A stretch of 64,000 nt of DNA, from positions 2,790,001 through 2,854,000 of the forward strand of contig NZ_CP095073.1 of the NCBI RefSeq assembly GCF_022919095.1. The letters run 5' to 3'. The number at the start of each line of letters is the position of its first letter. Position 1 is the first letter of the stretch. The position numbers and the translations under genes were made by a program. This DNA comes from Halobacillus salinarum (GTDB lineage: Bacteria > Bacillota > Bacilli > Bacillales > Halobacillaceae). Positions 1-10,243 of the stretch are shown here, piece after piece. The notes beneath the pieces are model-generated. The model made no database searches. It was not told where the DNA came from and saw nothing but the letters and a program-made list of their open reading frames with translations.

Positions 1-120
1 TTCTTCTTTCAGCGACTGGCATGCTTGAGTGCCTGAATAATCAAATTCAGCTGCCTGTCCAATGATAATCGGACCTGATCCTATGACGAGAATGCGTTTT
101 ATATCTGTACGTTTAGGCAT
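1..120 (-). CDS. carB: Carbamoyl-phosphate synthase large subunit, N-terminal fragment (cut by window edge)
   Basis: Only the first 40 codons are in the window; the gene runs off the left edge. The N-terminus, starting [17 protein letters not shown], is the usual start of the large subunit, which makes carbamoyl phosphate from bicarbonate, ATP and ammonia passed on from the CarA subunit. The ATG at 120 overlaps the end of carA by 22 bases, so the two are translationally coupled. It belongs to the pyrimidine operon pyrB-pyrC-carA-carB. The assignment rests on this short piece plus the context. Confidence 0.93.
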   Translation of the reverse strand, partial: MPKRTDIKRILVIGSGPIIIGQAAEFDYSGTQACQSLKEE

Positions 121-1208
121 GAAGACCCCTCCTTCAATTTAGCTTGTTCGTTTGTAATTCTTTCCAGAAATTCATCAAATAAATGAGAAGTATCATCCGG
201 ACCTGGCGAGCTTTCTGGATGATATTGCACAGAGAATACGTTATGGCTCTCATGGGCAAGACCCTCTACCGTCTCGTCATTTAAAGATACTTGTGTAAGC
301 GATAGATTTGTTGTTGTCAATGATTCAGTGTTCACAGCGTATCCATGATTCTGGGAGGTAATAACGGTACGCCCGGTTCTTAGATCTTTAACCGGCTGGT
401 TGGCCCCGCGGTGGCCGAATTTCATTTTTGATGTATCAGCTCCCGAAGCCAGGGCGATCAGCTGATGCCCGAGACAAATCCCAAAAATCGGTATTCTCCC
501 CATGAGTTTAGCTATAGTTTGAATCGACTCTGGTACATCTTTAGGGTCTCCGGGTCCGTTGGACAGCATGATGCCATCAGGACGGAGCCGCTCGATTTCT
601 TCCGCAGACGTATGATACGGGACAACCGTTACGTGACAATTTCTTTTCGTAAATTCACGAAGAATTCCATGTTTCATACCGAAATCAATCAAGACAATCC
701 GATAGCCTCTACCAGGAACGACATATGGCTTAATCGTTGACACTTGCTTCACTTGATCCCTGGCAAGCGGAGTAGCTTCCATCGTCTCAAGCACTTGGTT
801 TACAGGACGGTCTACAGAAGTGAGCATCGCTTTCATCGTTCCGTACTTACGGATGATCTTCGTCAGTTTTCGTGTATCAATTCCGCTGATGCCTGGGATC
901 CGTTTTGCCTTTAAAAATTCATCCAGCGATTCTTCGCTGCGAAAGTTGGAAGGCTGTTCACAATGTTCTTTTACTACAACGCCTAGGATTGCAGGATCTA
1001 CCGTTTCAAAATCGTCACGGTTGATGCCGTAATTTCCTACGAGCGGGTAAGTAAACGTAACAATCTGCCCGCAATAAGAAGGGTCTGAAATGACTTCCTG
1101 GTATCCCGTCATCCCGGTATTAAAAACAATTTCTCCCATGGTCTCTCTCTGGCTTCCAAAACCTTGCCCTACGAATGTCGTGCCATCTTCAAGAACGAGC
1201 TGCTTCAT
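99..1208 (-). CDS. carA: Carbamoyl-phosphate synthase small subunit (glutamine amidotransferase)
   Basis: CarA hydrolyses glutamine and channels ammonia to CarB in the first step of pyrimidine (and arginine) synthesis. The protein of 369 residues has the N-terminal small-subunit domain (about 1-150) and a class I glutamine amidotransferase domain with the nucleophile in GICLGHQ (Cys245) and His330/Glu332 in QYHPE. The chosen ATG at 1208 has a GGGAGGA ribosome site just upstream; an ATG ten codons earlier lacks one. It overlaps the end of pyrC by 20 bases. One carA sits in the pyr operon, so this is the pyrimidine-type enzyme, presumably under PyrR control. Confidence 0.96.
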   Translation of the reverse strand: MKQLVLEDGTTFVGQGFGSQRETMGEIVFNTGMTGYQEVISDPSYCGQIVTFTYPLVGNYGINRDDFETVDPAILGVVVKEHCEQPSNFRSEESLDEFLKAKRIPGISGIDTRKLTKIIRKYGTMKAMLTSVDRPVNQVLETMEATPLARDQVKQVSTIKPYVVPGRGYRIVLIDFGMKHGILREFTKRNCHVTVVPYHTSAEEIERLRPDGIMLSNGPGDPKDVPESIQTIAKLMGRIPIFGICLGHQLIALASGADTSKMKFGHRGANQPVKDLRTGRTVITSQNHGYAVNTESLTTTNLSLTQVSLNDETVEGLAHESHNVFSVQYHPESSPGPDDTSHLFDEFLERITNEQAKLKEGSSCLNVQI

Positions 1209-2481
1209 AATTTGATTCCTCCCATATAACTTTTCCATTCATAATCGTCATTACCGGCCAGCCACTTGCTTCCCAGCCGTGAAATGGACTGTTCTTTCCT
1301 TTTGAAACTAACTGGTGCCTGTCGATGGTTTTCACCGTTTCCAAATCGATGACGACCAAGTCGGCAGCAGCCCCTTTTTCAAACCGCCCGTAAGGAAGTG
1401 AAAAGAGTTCACTTGGGCGCACAGTCATCCAGTTAATGAGTTCTTCTAGCGTTGCGGTGCCCTGTTTTACTAAGTGTGTATATAAAATTGGAAAAGCTGT
1501 TTCAAACCCGGTAATTCCAAACGGGGAACGCAAAAACCCTTCCTGCTTTTCTTCTTCAGTGTGAGGAGCATGATCGGTAGCTATACAATCGATCGTTCCA
1601 TCAAGCAGACCATCAATCAGTGCTTCCTGATCTTCCACTGACCTCAGTGGTGGATTCATTTTATACATAGCATCATCCCCAGGGATGGAGTTTTCATTTA
1701 AAACCAGGTGGTGAGGAGTTACCTCTGCGGTCACTTTGATTCCTGCTCGTTTTGCATCGCGAATAACACGGACTGACTCTTTCGTGGATACATGGCAGAC
1801 GTGATAATGGCAATCTGCTGCTTCAGCTAATAACACATCCCTTGCGATTTGCACCGATTCTGCAATGGAAGGAATACCAGGAAGCTTGAGCTTCTTATTT
1901 GCTGAACCTTCGTGTGCCACGCCTCCATATACAAGCGAATTATCTTCACAATGAGCTACGACTGCTTTATTTTGAAGGCTTGCTGCAAGCATCGCCTCAA
2001 ACATTTTTGCTGCTTCCTGAACACCCACTCCATCATCAGTAAAAGCAAATGCACCTGCTTCAGACAGGGCCTCAATATCCACCATCTCTTTTCCAAGCTG
2101 GCGTTTGGTTATTGAAGCGTAAGGCAGCACCCTTACTTCTGCATCCTGATTAATTTTTTCGTATAATTCGTTTAGTGTTTCTACACAATCTGGCACAGGC
2201 CGGGTATTAGGCATGGAACATATGGTCGTAAAACCACCTTTGGCTGCGGCTTTAGTTCCTGAAGCGATCGTTTCTTTTGCTTCCCCGCCAGGTTCTCTTA
2301 AATGAACATGGACATCCACAAATCCTGAGCTGATTAATTTTCCACCGAGATCAATTTGCTGATTGGATCCTTCGCTTACCTTTTCTGAAATTTCCTTAAT
2401 GGATTCATCCTCAATAAGCACTTCACATGCCTCAAGCTTCTCATTGACGAGTCGTTTGGCGTTGGTTAACTTAAGTTTCAT
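1189..2481 (-). CDS. pyrC: Dihydroorotase
   Basis: PyrC closes carbamoyl aspartate to dihydroorotate, the third step of UMP synthesis. The 430-residue protein has the metal-binding HVH (58-60) followed by LREPG, and a late CIATDHAPH motif near residue 300, both typical of type I dihydroorotases. Length fits the Bacillus enzyme. Its start codon directly follows the stop of pyrB with no gap and its end overlaps carA, so the operon is tightly packed and probably relies on translational coupling. Confidence 0.97.
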   Translation of the reverse strand: MKLKLTNAKRLVNEKLEACEVLIEDESIKEISEKVSEGSNQQIDLGGKLISSGFVDVHVHLREPGGEAKETIASGTKAAAKGGFTTICSMPNTRPVPDCVETLNELYEKINQDAEVRVLPYASITKRQLGKEMVDIEALSEAGAFAFTDDGVGVQEAAKMFEAMLAASLQNKAVVAHCEDNSLVYGGVAHEGSANKKLKLPGIPSIAESVQIARDVLLAEAADCHYHVCHVSTKESVRVIRDAKRAGIKVTAEVTPHHLVLNENSIPGDDAMYKMNPPLRSVEDQEALIDGLLDGTIDCIATDHAPHTEEEKQEGFLRSPFGITGFETAFPILYTHLVKQGTATLEELINWMTVRPSELFSLPYGRFEKGAAADLVVIDLETVKTIDRHQLVSKGKNSPFHGWEASGWPVMTIMNGKVIWEESNYEAARS

Positions 2482-3360
2482 TTATATCCCCTCCTCAAGT
2501 AGTAAATGAAGCAGAGCCATCCGGATTGTGACCCCATTCGTCATCTGCTTAAATATTCTTGATTTCTCTGACTCTACAAGTGAAGCTGATATTTCAACTC
2601 CCCTGTTTACCGGGGCCGGATGAAGAATAATCGATGATCGTTTCATCCTCCCTTCCCTCTCTATAGTTAATCCAAAGTCTTCTAGATATTGAGAGGACTG
2701 AAAGGGATCCCGATGTCGTTCATGCTGTATTCTTAAAAGCATCAGCACATCACATTCCTCCACCGCTTCATCAATGGATATGTATTTGTCCGAGATGGTC
2801 TTATCCTGCCATTCAGGCTTTGCGACAAACTTCACGTCCGCACCTAGATTTTTAAGTGCGTAAGCATTGGACCTTGCCACCCTGCTGTGTTTAATGTCTC
2901 CTGCAATGACGACGGACAGTCCTTCAAAAGTGCCGAATTCATCCTTGATCGTGAAAAGATCCAGCAACGATTGAGTCGGATGTTCCCCGGTCCCATCTCC
3001 TGCATTAATGACTGACATCCCAAGCTGTTCCGTAATTTGCTTGATTAAGCCGTTTTGGGACTGTCTAACAATAGCGATTTCGGTTCCGAGTGCTTCCAAT
3101 GTTTTTAATGTGTCATAGAGACTCTCTCCTTTAATCAAGCTGGAATCTTTTTCTTCAAGGTCCACTACTTCTAAACCCAGCCGCCTTTCAGCCATGTAGA
3201 AACTGTGTTTCGTACGTGTGCTCGGTTCAAGAAATATATTAGCTGCAAAACGGCCGGAGTAGTTAGGTGAGAGTTGTTTATTTTCAATTGATTTCGCAGT
3301 GTGGATAATGTGCTCAATTTCTTTATTTGTCAGCTGGGTCATTGAGTGTAAATGCTTCAT
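2482..3360 (-). CDS. pyrB: Aspartate carbamoyltransferase catalytic subunit
   Basis: PyrB joins carbamoyl phosphate and aspartate, the committed step of pyrimidine synthesis. The 292-residue protein shows the carbamoyl-phosphate loop STRT (47-50, followed by KHSF) and HPTQ (127-130), both diagnostic of the family. There is no regulatory subunit gene next to it, as is normal in Bacillus. It is the first gene after a PyrR-type attenuator, so its expression should fall when uridine nucleotides are plentiful. Confidence 0.97.
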   Translation of the reverse strand: MKHLHSMTQLTNKEIEHIIHTAKSIENKQLSPNYSGRFAANIFLEPSTRTKHSFYMAERRLGLEVVDLEEKDSSLIKGESLYDTLKTLEALGTEIAIVRQSQNGLIKQITEQLGMSVINAGDGTGEHPTQSLLDLFTIKDEFGTFEGLSVVIAGDIKHSRVARSNAYALKNLGADVKFVAKPEWQDKTISDKYISIDEAVEECDVLMLLRIQHERHRDPFQSSQYLEDFGLTIEREGRMKRSSIILHPAPVNRGVEISASLVESEKSRIFKQMTNGVTIRMALLHLLLEEGI

Positions 3361-3380
3361 ATCCCTCTCTCCTTTTCCAT

Positions 3381-3469
3381 AAAAATAGCACCCCCGGGTG
3401 TCCGGGGGTGCTCTGTTTGCATCGCAAATGAGCTAAACCCTTCTACACCCTTGAAAGCCTCACAGGACT
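3381..3469 (-). promoter_or_regulatory. PyrR-dependent attenuator ahead of pyrB
   Basis: On the minus strand, AGTCCTGTGAGGCT (3469-3456) fits the PyrR RNA-binding loop consensus. It is followed by a perfect 11-bp stem (3387-3397 with 3102-type partner at 3402-3412) and a T run running into the pyrB leader. In B. subtilis PyrR bound to UMP or UTP stabilises the upstream loop and lets the terminator form. Same design as the two leaders at 4907-4994 and 5579-5661. Confidence 0.9.
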
Positions 3470-3496
3470 TTATTAAAACGTGTACATCTGGTTCAG

Positions 3497-4885
3497 TTAA
3501 GCTGCGCCATCATTATTTTTTTCTTCAGTGGAAATGTCAGAAACTTTAAACATATTGCCGTTTCCCTGGCTTTTATCCTGTCCAGGGAGAATGAGGTTTA
3601 ACACTACTCCTACAATGGCTGCAAGGGCCATCCCTGCCACTTCCACATCACCTACTTTAATCATTGCTCCGCCTACGCCGATCACAAGAATGACCGATGA
3701 GATAATTAAATTCCGCTTTTCTCCTAAGTCGACTTGGTTGTCAATCAGCATCCGGAGTCCACTTGAAGCAATAATTCCAAAGAGAAGAATGGAAACGCCG
3801 CCCATTACTGCAGATGGAATGGAACTGATGAGGGCCGTGATCATACCGATGAAGCCAAAGAATATCGCAATCACCGCGGCACCGGCTATCACAAACACGC
3901 TGTAAACACGGGTAATAGCAAGAACGCCAATGTTTTCTCCATAGGTGGTATTCGGAGGTCCGCCCAGCATAGAAGCGATCATCGTCGCGACTCCGTCACC
4001 TAGGATGGAAAAGTTCAAGCCTGGTTCTTTTAAGAAGTTCTTTCCGACAACTTTTGATAGAACCATCTGGTCCCCTGTATGTTCCGTAATGGTCACTAAA
4101 GCAAATGGCAGCATGTATAGAGCTATTTTCCAGCTGAACACTTCAAAGGGGGAAAAATCGACGAAAGGAATTACAAACTCAGGCATTTGAAATAAATTCC
4201 CAAAAAATCCAATGAAAGACCCGGAGGAAGCTAGAGTCGTCCATTCTGCCTGAATGCCGCTCGTATCGACAACCCCCTGCGTAAGTGCGAAAATGTAGCC
4301 GCCGACAATTCCAAATAAAATCGGAACTAATGAGAAGAAGCCTCTAAAGAAAATGGATGCAACAATGGTTATTCCCAGCGTCACTAAGGCTACAATTAAA
4401 TGGGTGAGGCTGTACACATTCTCTTCCTGATTAGGAAGATACATCGCCATCTCCACCGCTGTCGATGCAAGTCCCAGACCGATAACAATGATGACTGGCC
4501 CCACCACTACCGGCGGTAGAAGCTTCATCAGCCAATTTAATCCGAACATAGAAATCAACAGGGCGATTAAACCATAGAACAGGCCCGCAAAAAAACTGCC
4601 CATCATCGCACCGGCAACGCCGCTCGATTCGCTCACAACGGAAATTGGATAAATAAAAGCGAAACTAGAACCGAGATATGCTGGTATTTTGCCCCGGGTG
4701 ATCATGAGGTAAGCAAGTGTCCCTGCTCCACTGGAGACAAGAGCCACCGCAGGAGATAGCCCAGTTAAAAATGGAACGAGTATCGTAGCGCCAAACATAG
4801 CAAATAAGTGCTGCAAACTTAAGACGAGCCATTTATGTTTTTCGGGGATGTCACGAATACCTAATACCGCTTGATGTGTTTTCAT
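3497..4885 (-). CDS. pyrP: Uracil permease (NCS2 family)
   Basis: A 462-residue polytopic membrane protein with about 12-14 hydrophobic segments, of the nucleobase-cation symporter 2 (UraA/PyrP) family. The segment MLGGPPNTTYGENIGVLAIT is the conserved family signature in the middle of the protein. It imports uracil for salvage. The ATG at 4885 has AGGAGG nearby. It lies between two PyrR attenuators, in the order pyrR-pyrP-pyrB seen in Bacillus, so import and synthesis share one control. The short tail after the last membrane segment is hydrophilic. Confidence 0.95.
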   Translation of the reverse strand: MKTHQAVLGIRDIPEKHKWLVLSLQHLFAMFGATILVPFLTGLSPAVALVSSGAGTLAYLMITRGKIPAYLGSSFAFIYPISVVSESSGVAGAMMGSFFAGLFYGLIALLISMFGLNWLMKLLPPVVVGPVIIVIGLGLASTAVEMAMYLPNQEENVYSLTHLIVALVTLGITIVASIFFRGFFSLVPILFGIVGGYIFALTQGVVDTSGIQAEWTTLASSGSFIGFFGNLFQMPEFVIPFVDFSPFEVFSWKIALYMLPFALVTITEHTGDQMVLSKVVGKNFLKEPGLNFSILGDGVATMIASMLGGPPNTTYGENIGVLAITRVYSVFVIAGAAVIAIFFGFIGMITALISSIPSAVMGGVSILLFGIIASSGLRMLIDNQVDLGEKRNLIISSVILVIGVGGAMIKVGDVEVAGMALAAIVGVVLNLILPGQDKSQGNGNMFKVSDISTEEKNNDGAA

Positions 4886-4906
4886 TCAATCTTCCTCCTT
4901 TTTGCA

Positions 4907-4994
4907 TTAAAAAACCTCTTTGCTCACAAGTACGCAAAGAGGCAGACGCAGCTGCTGCGTCATCGTTGTACGACCTTGTAAGCCTCTCTGGACT
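4907..4994 (-). promoter_or_regulatory. PyrR-dependent attenuator ahead of pyrP
   Basis: AGTCCAGAGAGGCT on the minus strand (4994-4981) is a full match to the PyrR binding-loop consensus. Downstream lie a small stem (about 4945-4961) and an intrinsic terminator: 9-bp stem of 4915-4923 with 4934-4942, followed by a TTTTTT run (4909-4914). This is the read-through control between pyrR and pyrP. Confidence 0.92.
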
Positions 4995-5014
4995 TTCTTT
5001 AAAGGTATTCCTGT

Positions 5015-5661
<647 letters not shown>

Positions 5662-5722
5662 GACTATTAAAGGTCTATTCACTTTATTCTTCTATTGATT
5701 ATTGCAGAAGATCTTTCGAATG

Positions 5723-6631
5723 TCAACGGCGATTCTGTAAATATTCGAGCATTTCTTTGAAATCCTGCGGTGCTTCGACTTCAAACTTTTTCCACTCACC
5801 TGTTCTGGGATGAGAAAATCCTATTGATTTAGCATGTAAAGCCTGTCCGTTAAGTCCCCATGTCTTTCTAGGGCCGTATTTAGGATCACCTGCTAAAGGA
5901 TGGTTAATGTAGCGCATGTGTACCCTGATTTGATGCGTCCTTCCCGTTTCCAAGGTGCATTCAACATAAGTAAAGTCTTTAAAGTGTTCGAGCACCTGAA
6001 AATGGGTGACCGCTTCACGCCCGTCTTCTACAACAGCCATACGCTGACGCTCTTTTGGATCACGGCCGATCGGGGCATCAATCGTTCCATACTCATGAGA
6101 AATGTCCCCATGGACGATCGCCACATATTTTCGTTCTACCGTTTTATTAGAAAGCTGCTGCACTAATGATTGATGAGCAAGATCATTTTTGGCCACCATT
6201 AATAATCCGCTTGTATCTTTATCGATACGGTGGACGATGCCCGGTCGTTCTACGCCGTTAATTCCAGAAAGATCTCGACAATGATAAAGAAGAGCATTGA
6301 CGAGCGTACCGCTTTCGTGGCCGGCAGAAGGATGAACGACCATCCCTGAAGGCTTGTTCACAACGATGACATCTTCATCTTCATGAATGATCTCCAACGG
6401 AATATTTTCAGCCGTCAGCTCTAAAGGCTCCACTTCCGGTATCGTCCAGCTGATTTGATCTCCGCGCTGGACTTTATAATTGCTTTTTACAGCTGTCCCG
6501 TTGACCTCAACACGGTCGTTCTTCAGCCAGGATTGAATTTGTGAACGGGACGCATCAGAAATGATGTCCGTTAACAGTTTATCAATCCTCTTCGATTGGT
6601 CATTCTCTAAAACCTCGTAGTGTTGACTCAC
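5723..6631 (-). CDS. ylyB: RluD-type 23S rRNA pseudouridine synthase (YlyB)
   Basis: A 302-residue RNA pseudouridine synthase with an N-terminal S4 RNA-binding domain (about 15-75) and a RluA-family catalytic domain. The catalytic aspartate is D137 in HRIDKDTSGLL. Homologues modify large-subunit rRNA; the exact target uridines cannot be read from sequence. The start is GTG at 6631, sharing one base with the stop of lspA (TAGTG), which matches the lspA-ylyB-pyrR order of Bacillus. No terminator separates it from lspA, so the two are likely co-transcribed. Confidence 0.92.
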   Translation of the reverse strand: MSQHYEVLENDQSKRIDKLLTDIISDASRSQIQSWLKNDRVEVNGTAVKSNYKVQRGDQISWTIPEVEPLELTAENIPLEIIHEDEDVIVVNKPSGMVVHPSAGHESGTLVNALLYHCRDLSGINGVERPGIVHRIDKDTSGLLMVAKNDLAHQSLVQQLSNKTVERKYVAIVHGDISHEYGTIDAPIGRDPKERQRMAVVEDGREAVTHFQVLEHFKDFTYVECTLETGRTHQIRVHMRYINHPLAGDPKYGPRKTWGLNGQALHAKSIGFSHPRTGEWKKFEVEAPQDFKEMLEYLQNRR

Positions 6632-7104
6632 TATTTACTACTTCCTTTCTTCTTCCTGCTTTCATCTACTAAAGTAGCAATCATAACGAGGATAACTCCT
6701 ACTACAAGTGACGAATCCGCAACATTAAAAATGGGGTAGTCATATTTGAATATGTAGACGTCTACAAAATCAACCACTTCCTTGCGAAATAAGCGGTCGA
6801 TAAAGTTCCCGATGGCGCCGGCCAAAATAAGCGATAGAGCAAACCCTGCCCACCGGCTCTTTTTACCATACTGCTGCAAATAGTAAATGATGACTATGAT
6901 TACGATGGTTGTAATTAAATAAAAAAACCACATTTGTCCTTCTAATATTCCCCAGGCAGCCCCAGTATTCCGGTGTGAAGTTAAGTATAGAAAATTTTCA
7001 ATAACTGGAATGCTTTCACGGTACTCCATGAAATGAACAATCATCCATTTCGTAAGCTGATCCAGTATAATAATTCCGATAGCTATAAGATAATACCAGT
7101 ACAT
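6631..7104 (-). CDS. lspA: Lipoprotein signal peptidase II
   Basis: LspA removes signal peptides from prolipoproteins, such as CtaC encoded in this window. The 157-residue protein has four membrane segments and the two catalytic aspartates: D103 in GNFIDR and D130 in FNVADSS. The ATG has a GGAGG site nearby. In B. subtilis ileS and ylyA lie upstream of lspA; here neither is present and divIVA is the next gene after a 247-bp gap. Confidence 0.96.
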   Translation of the reverse strand: MYWYYLIAIGIIILDQLTKWMIVHFMEYRESIPVIENFLYLTSHRNTGAAWGILEGQMWFFYLITTIVIIVIIYYLQQYGKKSRWAGFALSLILAGAIGNFIDRLFRKEVVDFVDVYIFKYDYPIFNVADSSLVVGVILVMIATLVDESRKKKGSSK

Positions 7105-7210
7105 AAGCCGCCTCCAAAATTTATTTTTCCTTTGCTATTGTACCACAATTCAAGAGAAGCGGAAAAAGCATGGTCTTTACCCTTCTGCTTGTATATTTTT
7201 ACTGTTCATT

Positions 7211-7248
7211 AAGAAAAGACCTCCTTCCTTAAAAGGAAGAAAGGTCTT
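7211..7248 (-). terminator. Intrinsic terminator after divIVA
   Basis: Imperfect stem AAGACCTTTCTTCCTT/AAGGAAGGAGGTCTT (7216-7248), then TTTTCTT on the minus strand. It ends the divIVA transcript. The 247-bp gap to lspA holds no T-box and no open frame; the rest of it (7105-7210 and 7249-7351) shows nothing else I can name. Confidence 0.7.
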
Positions 7249-7351
7249 AAATAAATCGCTTAATGAATCTTTCATATATCTAGCCCGGCTCTATGGAGTA
7301 TCTATGCTTAGAAGAAAGTTATTGTTAAAAGACCTATTAAAACGTATGTAA

Positions 7352-7885
7352 CTACGAATTGTGATTAGCGTATTCTTTTTCTTTATTTTCTTCTTTTTCC
7401 ACATCCGTTTTCTCGTCGATTTCCACATCAAACAAATGATCCCAATCATCATTTTCAATCATTTCCATTTGAGCTTCAACCAGCATGCGCAAACGGGTTT
7501 TAAATACTTTAGCCTGTTTTTTCATTTCTTCCACTTCAATCGCAATTCTCCGCGATTTCTGCAAGGCTTCGTTAATGATACGGTCAGCGTTCTTCTCGGC
7601 TTCCTTAAGGATTAACTTAGATTCTTTATTTGCACTGTTTTTAACATCTTCAGCTGTTTCCTGAGCAACTAAAATCGATTTATTCAGAGTGGTTTCAATG
7701 TTGTTGAAATGACCGAGGCGTTCATTAAGCTTCTCAACTTCCCGTTCCAATTCTTTTTTTTGGCGAATGACAATTTCATAATCCTTAATCACCTGGTCAA
7801 GAAATTCATTGACCTCATCCTCGTCATAGCCTCTAAAGCCTCGAGTAAATTCTTTGTTATGAATATCTAATGGTGTTAAAGGCAC
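7352..7885 (-). CDS. divIVA: Cell division initiation / pole-targeting protein DivIVA
   Basis: DivIVA senses negative membrane curvature at septa and poles, and in Bacillus positions the Min system and, in sporulation, the chromosome origin. The N-terminal lipid-binding domain begins PLTPLDIHNKEFTRGFRGYDEDEV, followed by long coiled coil (about 30-150) and an acidic, Lys/Glu-rich tail. The GTG at 7885 is chosen because GGAGGTGGTC lies just ahead and it gives the family N-terminus; a TTG five codons earlier would overlap that ribosome site. Length is 177 residues, slightly longer than B. subtilis DivIVA. Two TGTCGAW sequences lie upstream (see findings). Confidence 0.95.
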   Translation of the reverse strand: MPLTPLDIHNKEFTRGFRGYDEDEVNEFLDQVIKDYEIVIRQKKELEREVEKLNERLGHFNNIETTLNKSILVAQETAEDVKNSANKESKLILKEAEKNADRIINEALQKSRRIAIEVEEMKKQAKVFKTRLRMLVEAQMEMIENDDWDHLFDVEIDEKTDVEKEENKEKEYANHNS

Positions 7886-7978
7886 ACCGACCACCTCCAA
7901 AATAAATTATCGACACAAACTTGTCTTGCCTATATAAATTCGACACCTGTAAACGAAGTCCTGCTTTAAAAGAATGAA

Positions 7979-8749
7979 TTACATTAATTTAGCTGTTGTC
8001 ACTTTTATTTTATCTTTTTTTGTTTTTCCATGAATATCTTTAATTTTGCTTCTTCCTTTGCCCCTGACACTGATTAAATCCCCTGTTTCCAAGAGGAAGG
8101 AAGGGGACTCCACCGTGCGGAAATTTACTTTCACCAGGCCGCCTTCTATATGCATACTTGCTTTCTTTCTCGACATGCCGTAGATCTCTTTAACGAGGAT
8201 ATCCAGTCTTAAAGAAGACAGCGTCGTATCATTTTCTGCCCATTGTTCTCCATTTTCCATAAATTCCTGCAAAGGCTTTTCTGTAAATGTGACACTGGCT
8301 TTCTTTATGCCATTTAAGTTCATTCGAAGATAATCACTAATCTCTTCAGCTGCAATGATTTGGGCTTTTCCATCTCTCACATTCATATCCCCTATTTTGT
8401 CCCGCCGAATACCGAGTGACATAAAGGCTCCCAGCACATCTCGATGCTCAATGGTTATAAACTTATCAGGGTAGTCCGCTTCAAGGAGAACCACCTGGAA
8501 TTCCTCGTTTCCAAGAGTTTCATATTCCGGGGCAATAATCGCCCGTTTTCTTTCTGTTTGTCCGTATCCACCGAATAAACCAGTGACGAGTTCACCTTGT
8601 GAGGTGATTGTGTTAAAAATATATTGTTCTCTTGGATTTAGAAAATCGGTTAATTTTCTTTGAAATCTCATCTCCACATCACTCTGCCATGCAAGAACCT
8701 GATCTATAAACGGTTTTTCTTCTTCCCTGAAGTGTTGGTAGATCTCCAT
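7979..8749 (-). CDS. ylmH: YlmH, S4-domain RNA-binding protein
   Basis: A 256-residue protein with a C-terminal S4 RNA-binding domain (LRLDILVKEIYGMSRKKA onwards, about 178-240) preceded by the YlmH-specific domain. Members associate with the ribosome and have been linked to rescue of stalled 50S-peptidyl-tRNA complexes in Bacillus, and deletion of the pneumococcal homologue affects division. Start at 8749 (MEIYQHF) matches the family length; an upstream in-frame ATG would add 17 residues without a ribosome site. It is part of the sepF-ylmG-ylmH-divIVA run. Confidence 0.9.
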   Translation of the reverse strand: MEIYQHFREEEKPFIDQVLAWQSDVEMRFQRKLTDFLNPREQYIFNTITSQGELVTGLFGGYGQTERKRAIIAPEYETLGNEEFQVVLLEADYPDKFITIEHRDVLGAFMSLGIRRDKIGDMNVRDGKAQIIAAEEISDYLRMNLNGIKKASVTFTEKPLQEFMENGEQWAENDTTLSSLRLDILVKEIYGMSRKKASMHIEGGLVKVNFRTVESPSFLLETGDLISVRGKGRSKIKDIHGKTKKDKIKVTTAKLM

Positions 8750-8814
8750 ACTTTTCACGTCCTTCGCAAAAAAAGAACAGATAGGGAAACCATCGCCCAT
8801 CTGTTCCTTTAAAA

Positions 8815-9084
8815 TTATAGTCCCAGTAATATATAGTACAACTCATTGAGGCCATACGAGGCAAAACGCAGAACGAGGATAGCAACGATTGGGGAAATGT
8901 CAATCATCCCAAGCGGAGGAATTATTCTGCGAAATGGTTCCAGGAATGGTTCTGCCAACCGGCCAAGAATCTCACCGAAACTTGACTGGCGTGCACCAGG
9001 AAACCAGGACATTAAAATATATATAATTAGAATCCAACTGTATATTGTCAGTGCCGTTGTTAAAATTTGAAACACAAAGCCCAT
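8815..9084 (-). CDS. ylmG: YlmG, YggT-family membrane protein
   Basis: An 89-residue protein with two hydrophobic segments joined by the loop [20 protein letters not shown], which is typical of YggT/YlmG proteins. Its exact role is unknown; chloroplast homologues affect nucleoid and division-related organisation. It follows sepF by three bases, so co-translation is likely. Confidence 0.9.
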   Translation of the reverse strand: MGFVFQILTTALTIYSWILIIYILMSWFPGARQSSFGEILGRLAEPFLEPFRRIIPPLGMIDISPIVAILVLRFASYGLNELYYILLGL

Positions 9085-9087
9085 TAT

Positions 9088-9531
9088 TTACCACCTTCTA
9101 TGAATATCATCTTCTTCTCTGCTTAAAATTTCTGAAATAGAACCTGAAATTTCTACGTTGTCAGGAGTACATAGAAAAGTCTGGGAACCCAGCTTTTGTA
9201 TGTCTCCTCCTATAGCATATACAGTTCCACTCAAAAAATCTACGATTCTTTTTGCCTGATGATGGTCCACACGCTGAAGATTAATAACGACTGCCCGGCG
9301 ATTTACAAGCTGATCGGCAATATCCTGCGCTTCATTGTAACTGCTCGGTTCACTGAGGACCATCTTAGAGGATTGCTGGGCACTTTTCAAGCTCACTACA
9401 TTCTGTGCTTCAGATCTCTTTTTCCCCCTCTGGACAGGCTCGTCTTCCTCTTCCTCCATGACTTCTTCATCTACATATTCGTATTCGTCATCTAAAGTAA
9501 AGAATGAACGGAATTTATTTTTCATACTCAT
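9088..9531 (-). CDS. sepF: Cell division protein SepF
   Basis: SepF forms rings that bundle FtsZ filaments and tethers them to the membrane through an N-terminal amphipathic helix ([11 protein letters not shown]). The 147-residue protein has that helix, an acidic linker (about 14-35) and the DUF552 core from about 55 to the end ([37 protein letters not shown]). It partly overlaps FtsA function. It lies in the conserved ylmE-sepF-ylmG group. Confidence 0.95.
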   Translation of the reverse strand: MSMKNKFRSFFTLDDEYEYVDEEVMEEEEDEPVQRGKKRSEAQNVVSLKSAQQSSKMVLSEPSSYNEAQDIADQLVNRRAVVINLQRVDHHQAKRIVDFLSGTVYAIGGDIQKLGSQTFLCTPDNVEISGSISEILSREEDDIHRRW

Positions 9532-9552
9532 TGCTCATCACCTCGGATTAAT

Positions 9553-10227
9553 TTATTCTCCTACCAGACTCGAGCCTATTCGGATATGAGTGGCTCCTTC
9601 TTCTACCGCCAGCTGAAAATCATTACTCATTCCCATGGACAGCCATTCACACGGTGCGTGTGAATAGTTCTTATTACGGATCGTGTCTCTGAGTGCTCTC
9701 AGCTTTCTAAACACGCCTCTCAGCTGTTCTTCATCCTCAATATGCGGTGCCATTGTCATTAAACCGACAGCCTGTACATTTTTATAGTTCTGTAAAGAAT
9801 CGATGAATGGAATAACTTCTTCAGGAGCCAGTCCATGCTTGGACTCCTCCCCGCTCACATTCACCTGGATAAAACAAGGGATCGGATGATCCGCGCGTTT
9901 ATTAATCTCTTTTGCCAAGGATTTTCGGTCAAGGGAATGGATCATACTTATTTTATCAATCACATCTTTTACTTTTCTTGACTGCAGGGAACCAATAAAA
10001 TGCCAATCAGCCTGGCTGCCGATTACCTCATACTTTTCCAGCAGCCCTTCTTTCCGGTTTTCTCCAAGATTAGTGATACCGGCGTGCAGAGCTTCTTCAG
10101 CTCTTTGTGACGACACATATTTTGTAACGGCAATGATGGTAATCTCTTCTGGATTACGCCCGCTGTTTTCACAAGCAGTATTTATTTGTTGGTTGATATG
10201 AGCAAGATTCGTTTCTACAGATGCCAT
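9553..10227 (-). CDS. ylmE: YggS/YlmE-family pyridoxal phosphate homeostasis protein
   Basis: A 224-residue protein of the YggS (PROSC) family, a single-domain alanine-racemase-like barrel that binds PLP. The PLP lysine is in [10 protein letters not shown] and the family signature FIGSLQSRK (usually H-x-IG-x-LQ-x-NK) is present. It buffers free PLP and amino-acid/keto-acid pools; no catalytic activity is generally shown. It lies 16 bases after ylmD. Confidence 0.92.
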   Translation of the reverse strand: MASVETNLAHINQQINTACENSGRNPEEITIIAVTKYVSSQRAEEALHAGITNLGENRKEGLLEKYEVIGSQADWHFIGSLQSRKVKDVIDKISMIHSLDRKSLAKEINKRADHPIPCFIQVNVSGEESKHGLAPEEVIPFIDSLQNYKNVQAVGLMTMAPHIEDEEQLRGVFRKLRALRDTIRNKNYSHAPCEWLSMGMSNDFQLAVEEGATHIRIGSSLVGE

Positions 10228-10243
10228 TTCATTACTCCTTCCC

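Noticed and set aside
3528-3905. 125-codon open frame opposite pyrP
   Set aside because: Antisense shadow rich in Met, Ile, Thr and Pro from the membrane-protein codons of pyrP.
7216-7248. Hairpin before lspA as a possible T-box leader of a lost ileS
   Set aside because: No T-box consensus (AGGGTGGNACCGCG) or specifier-loop layout is seen; it is an ordinary terminator.
8679-8903. 74-codon frame overlapping ylmG and ylmH on the same strand
   Set aside because: Overlaps two conserved genes in another frame, no ribosome site.
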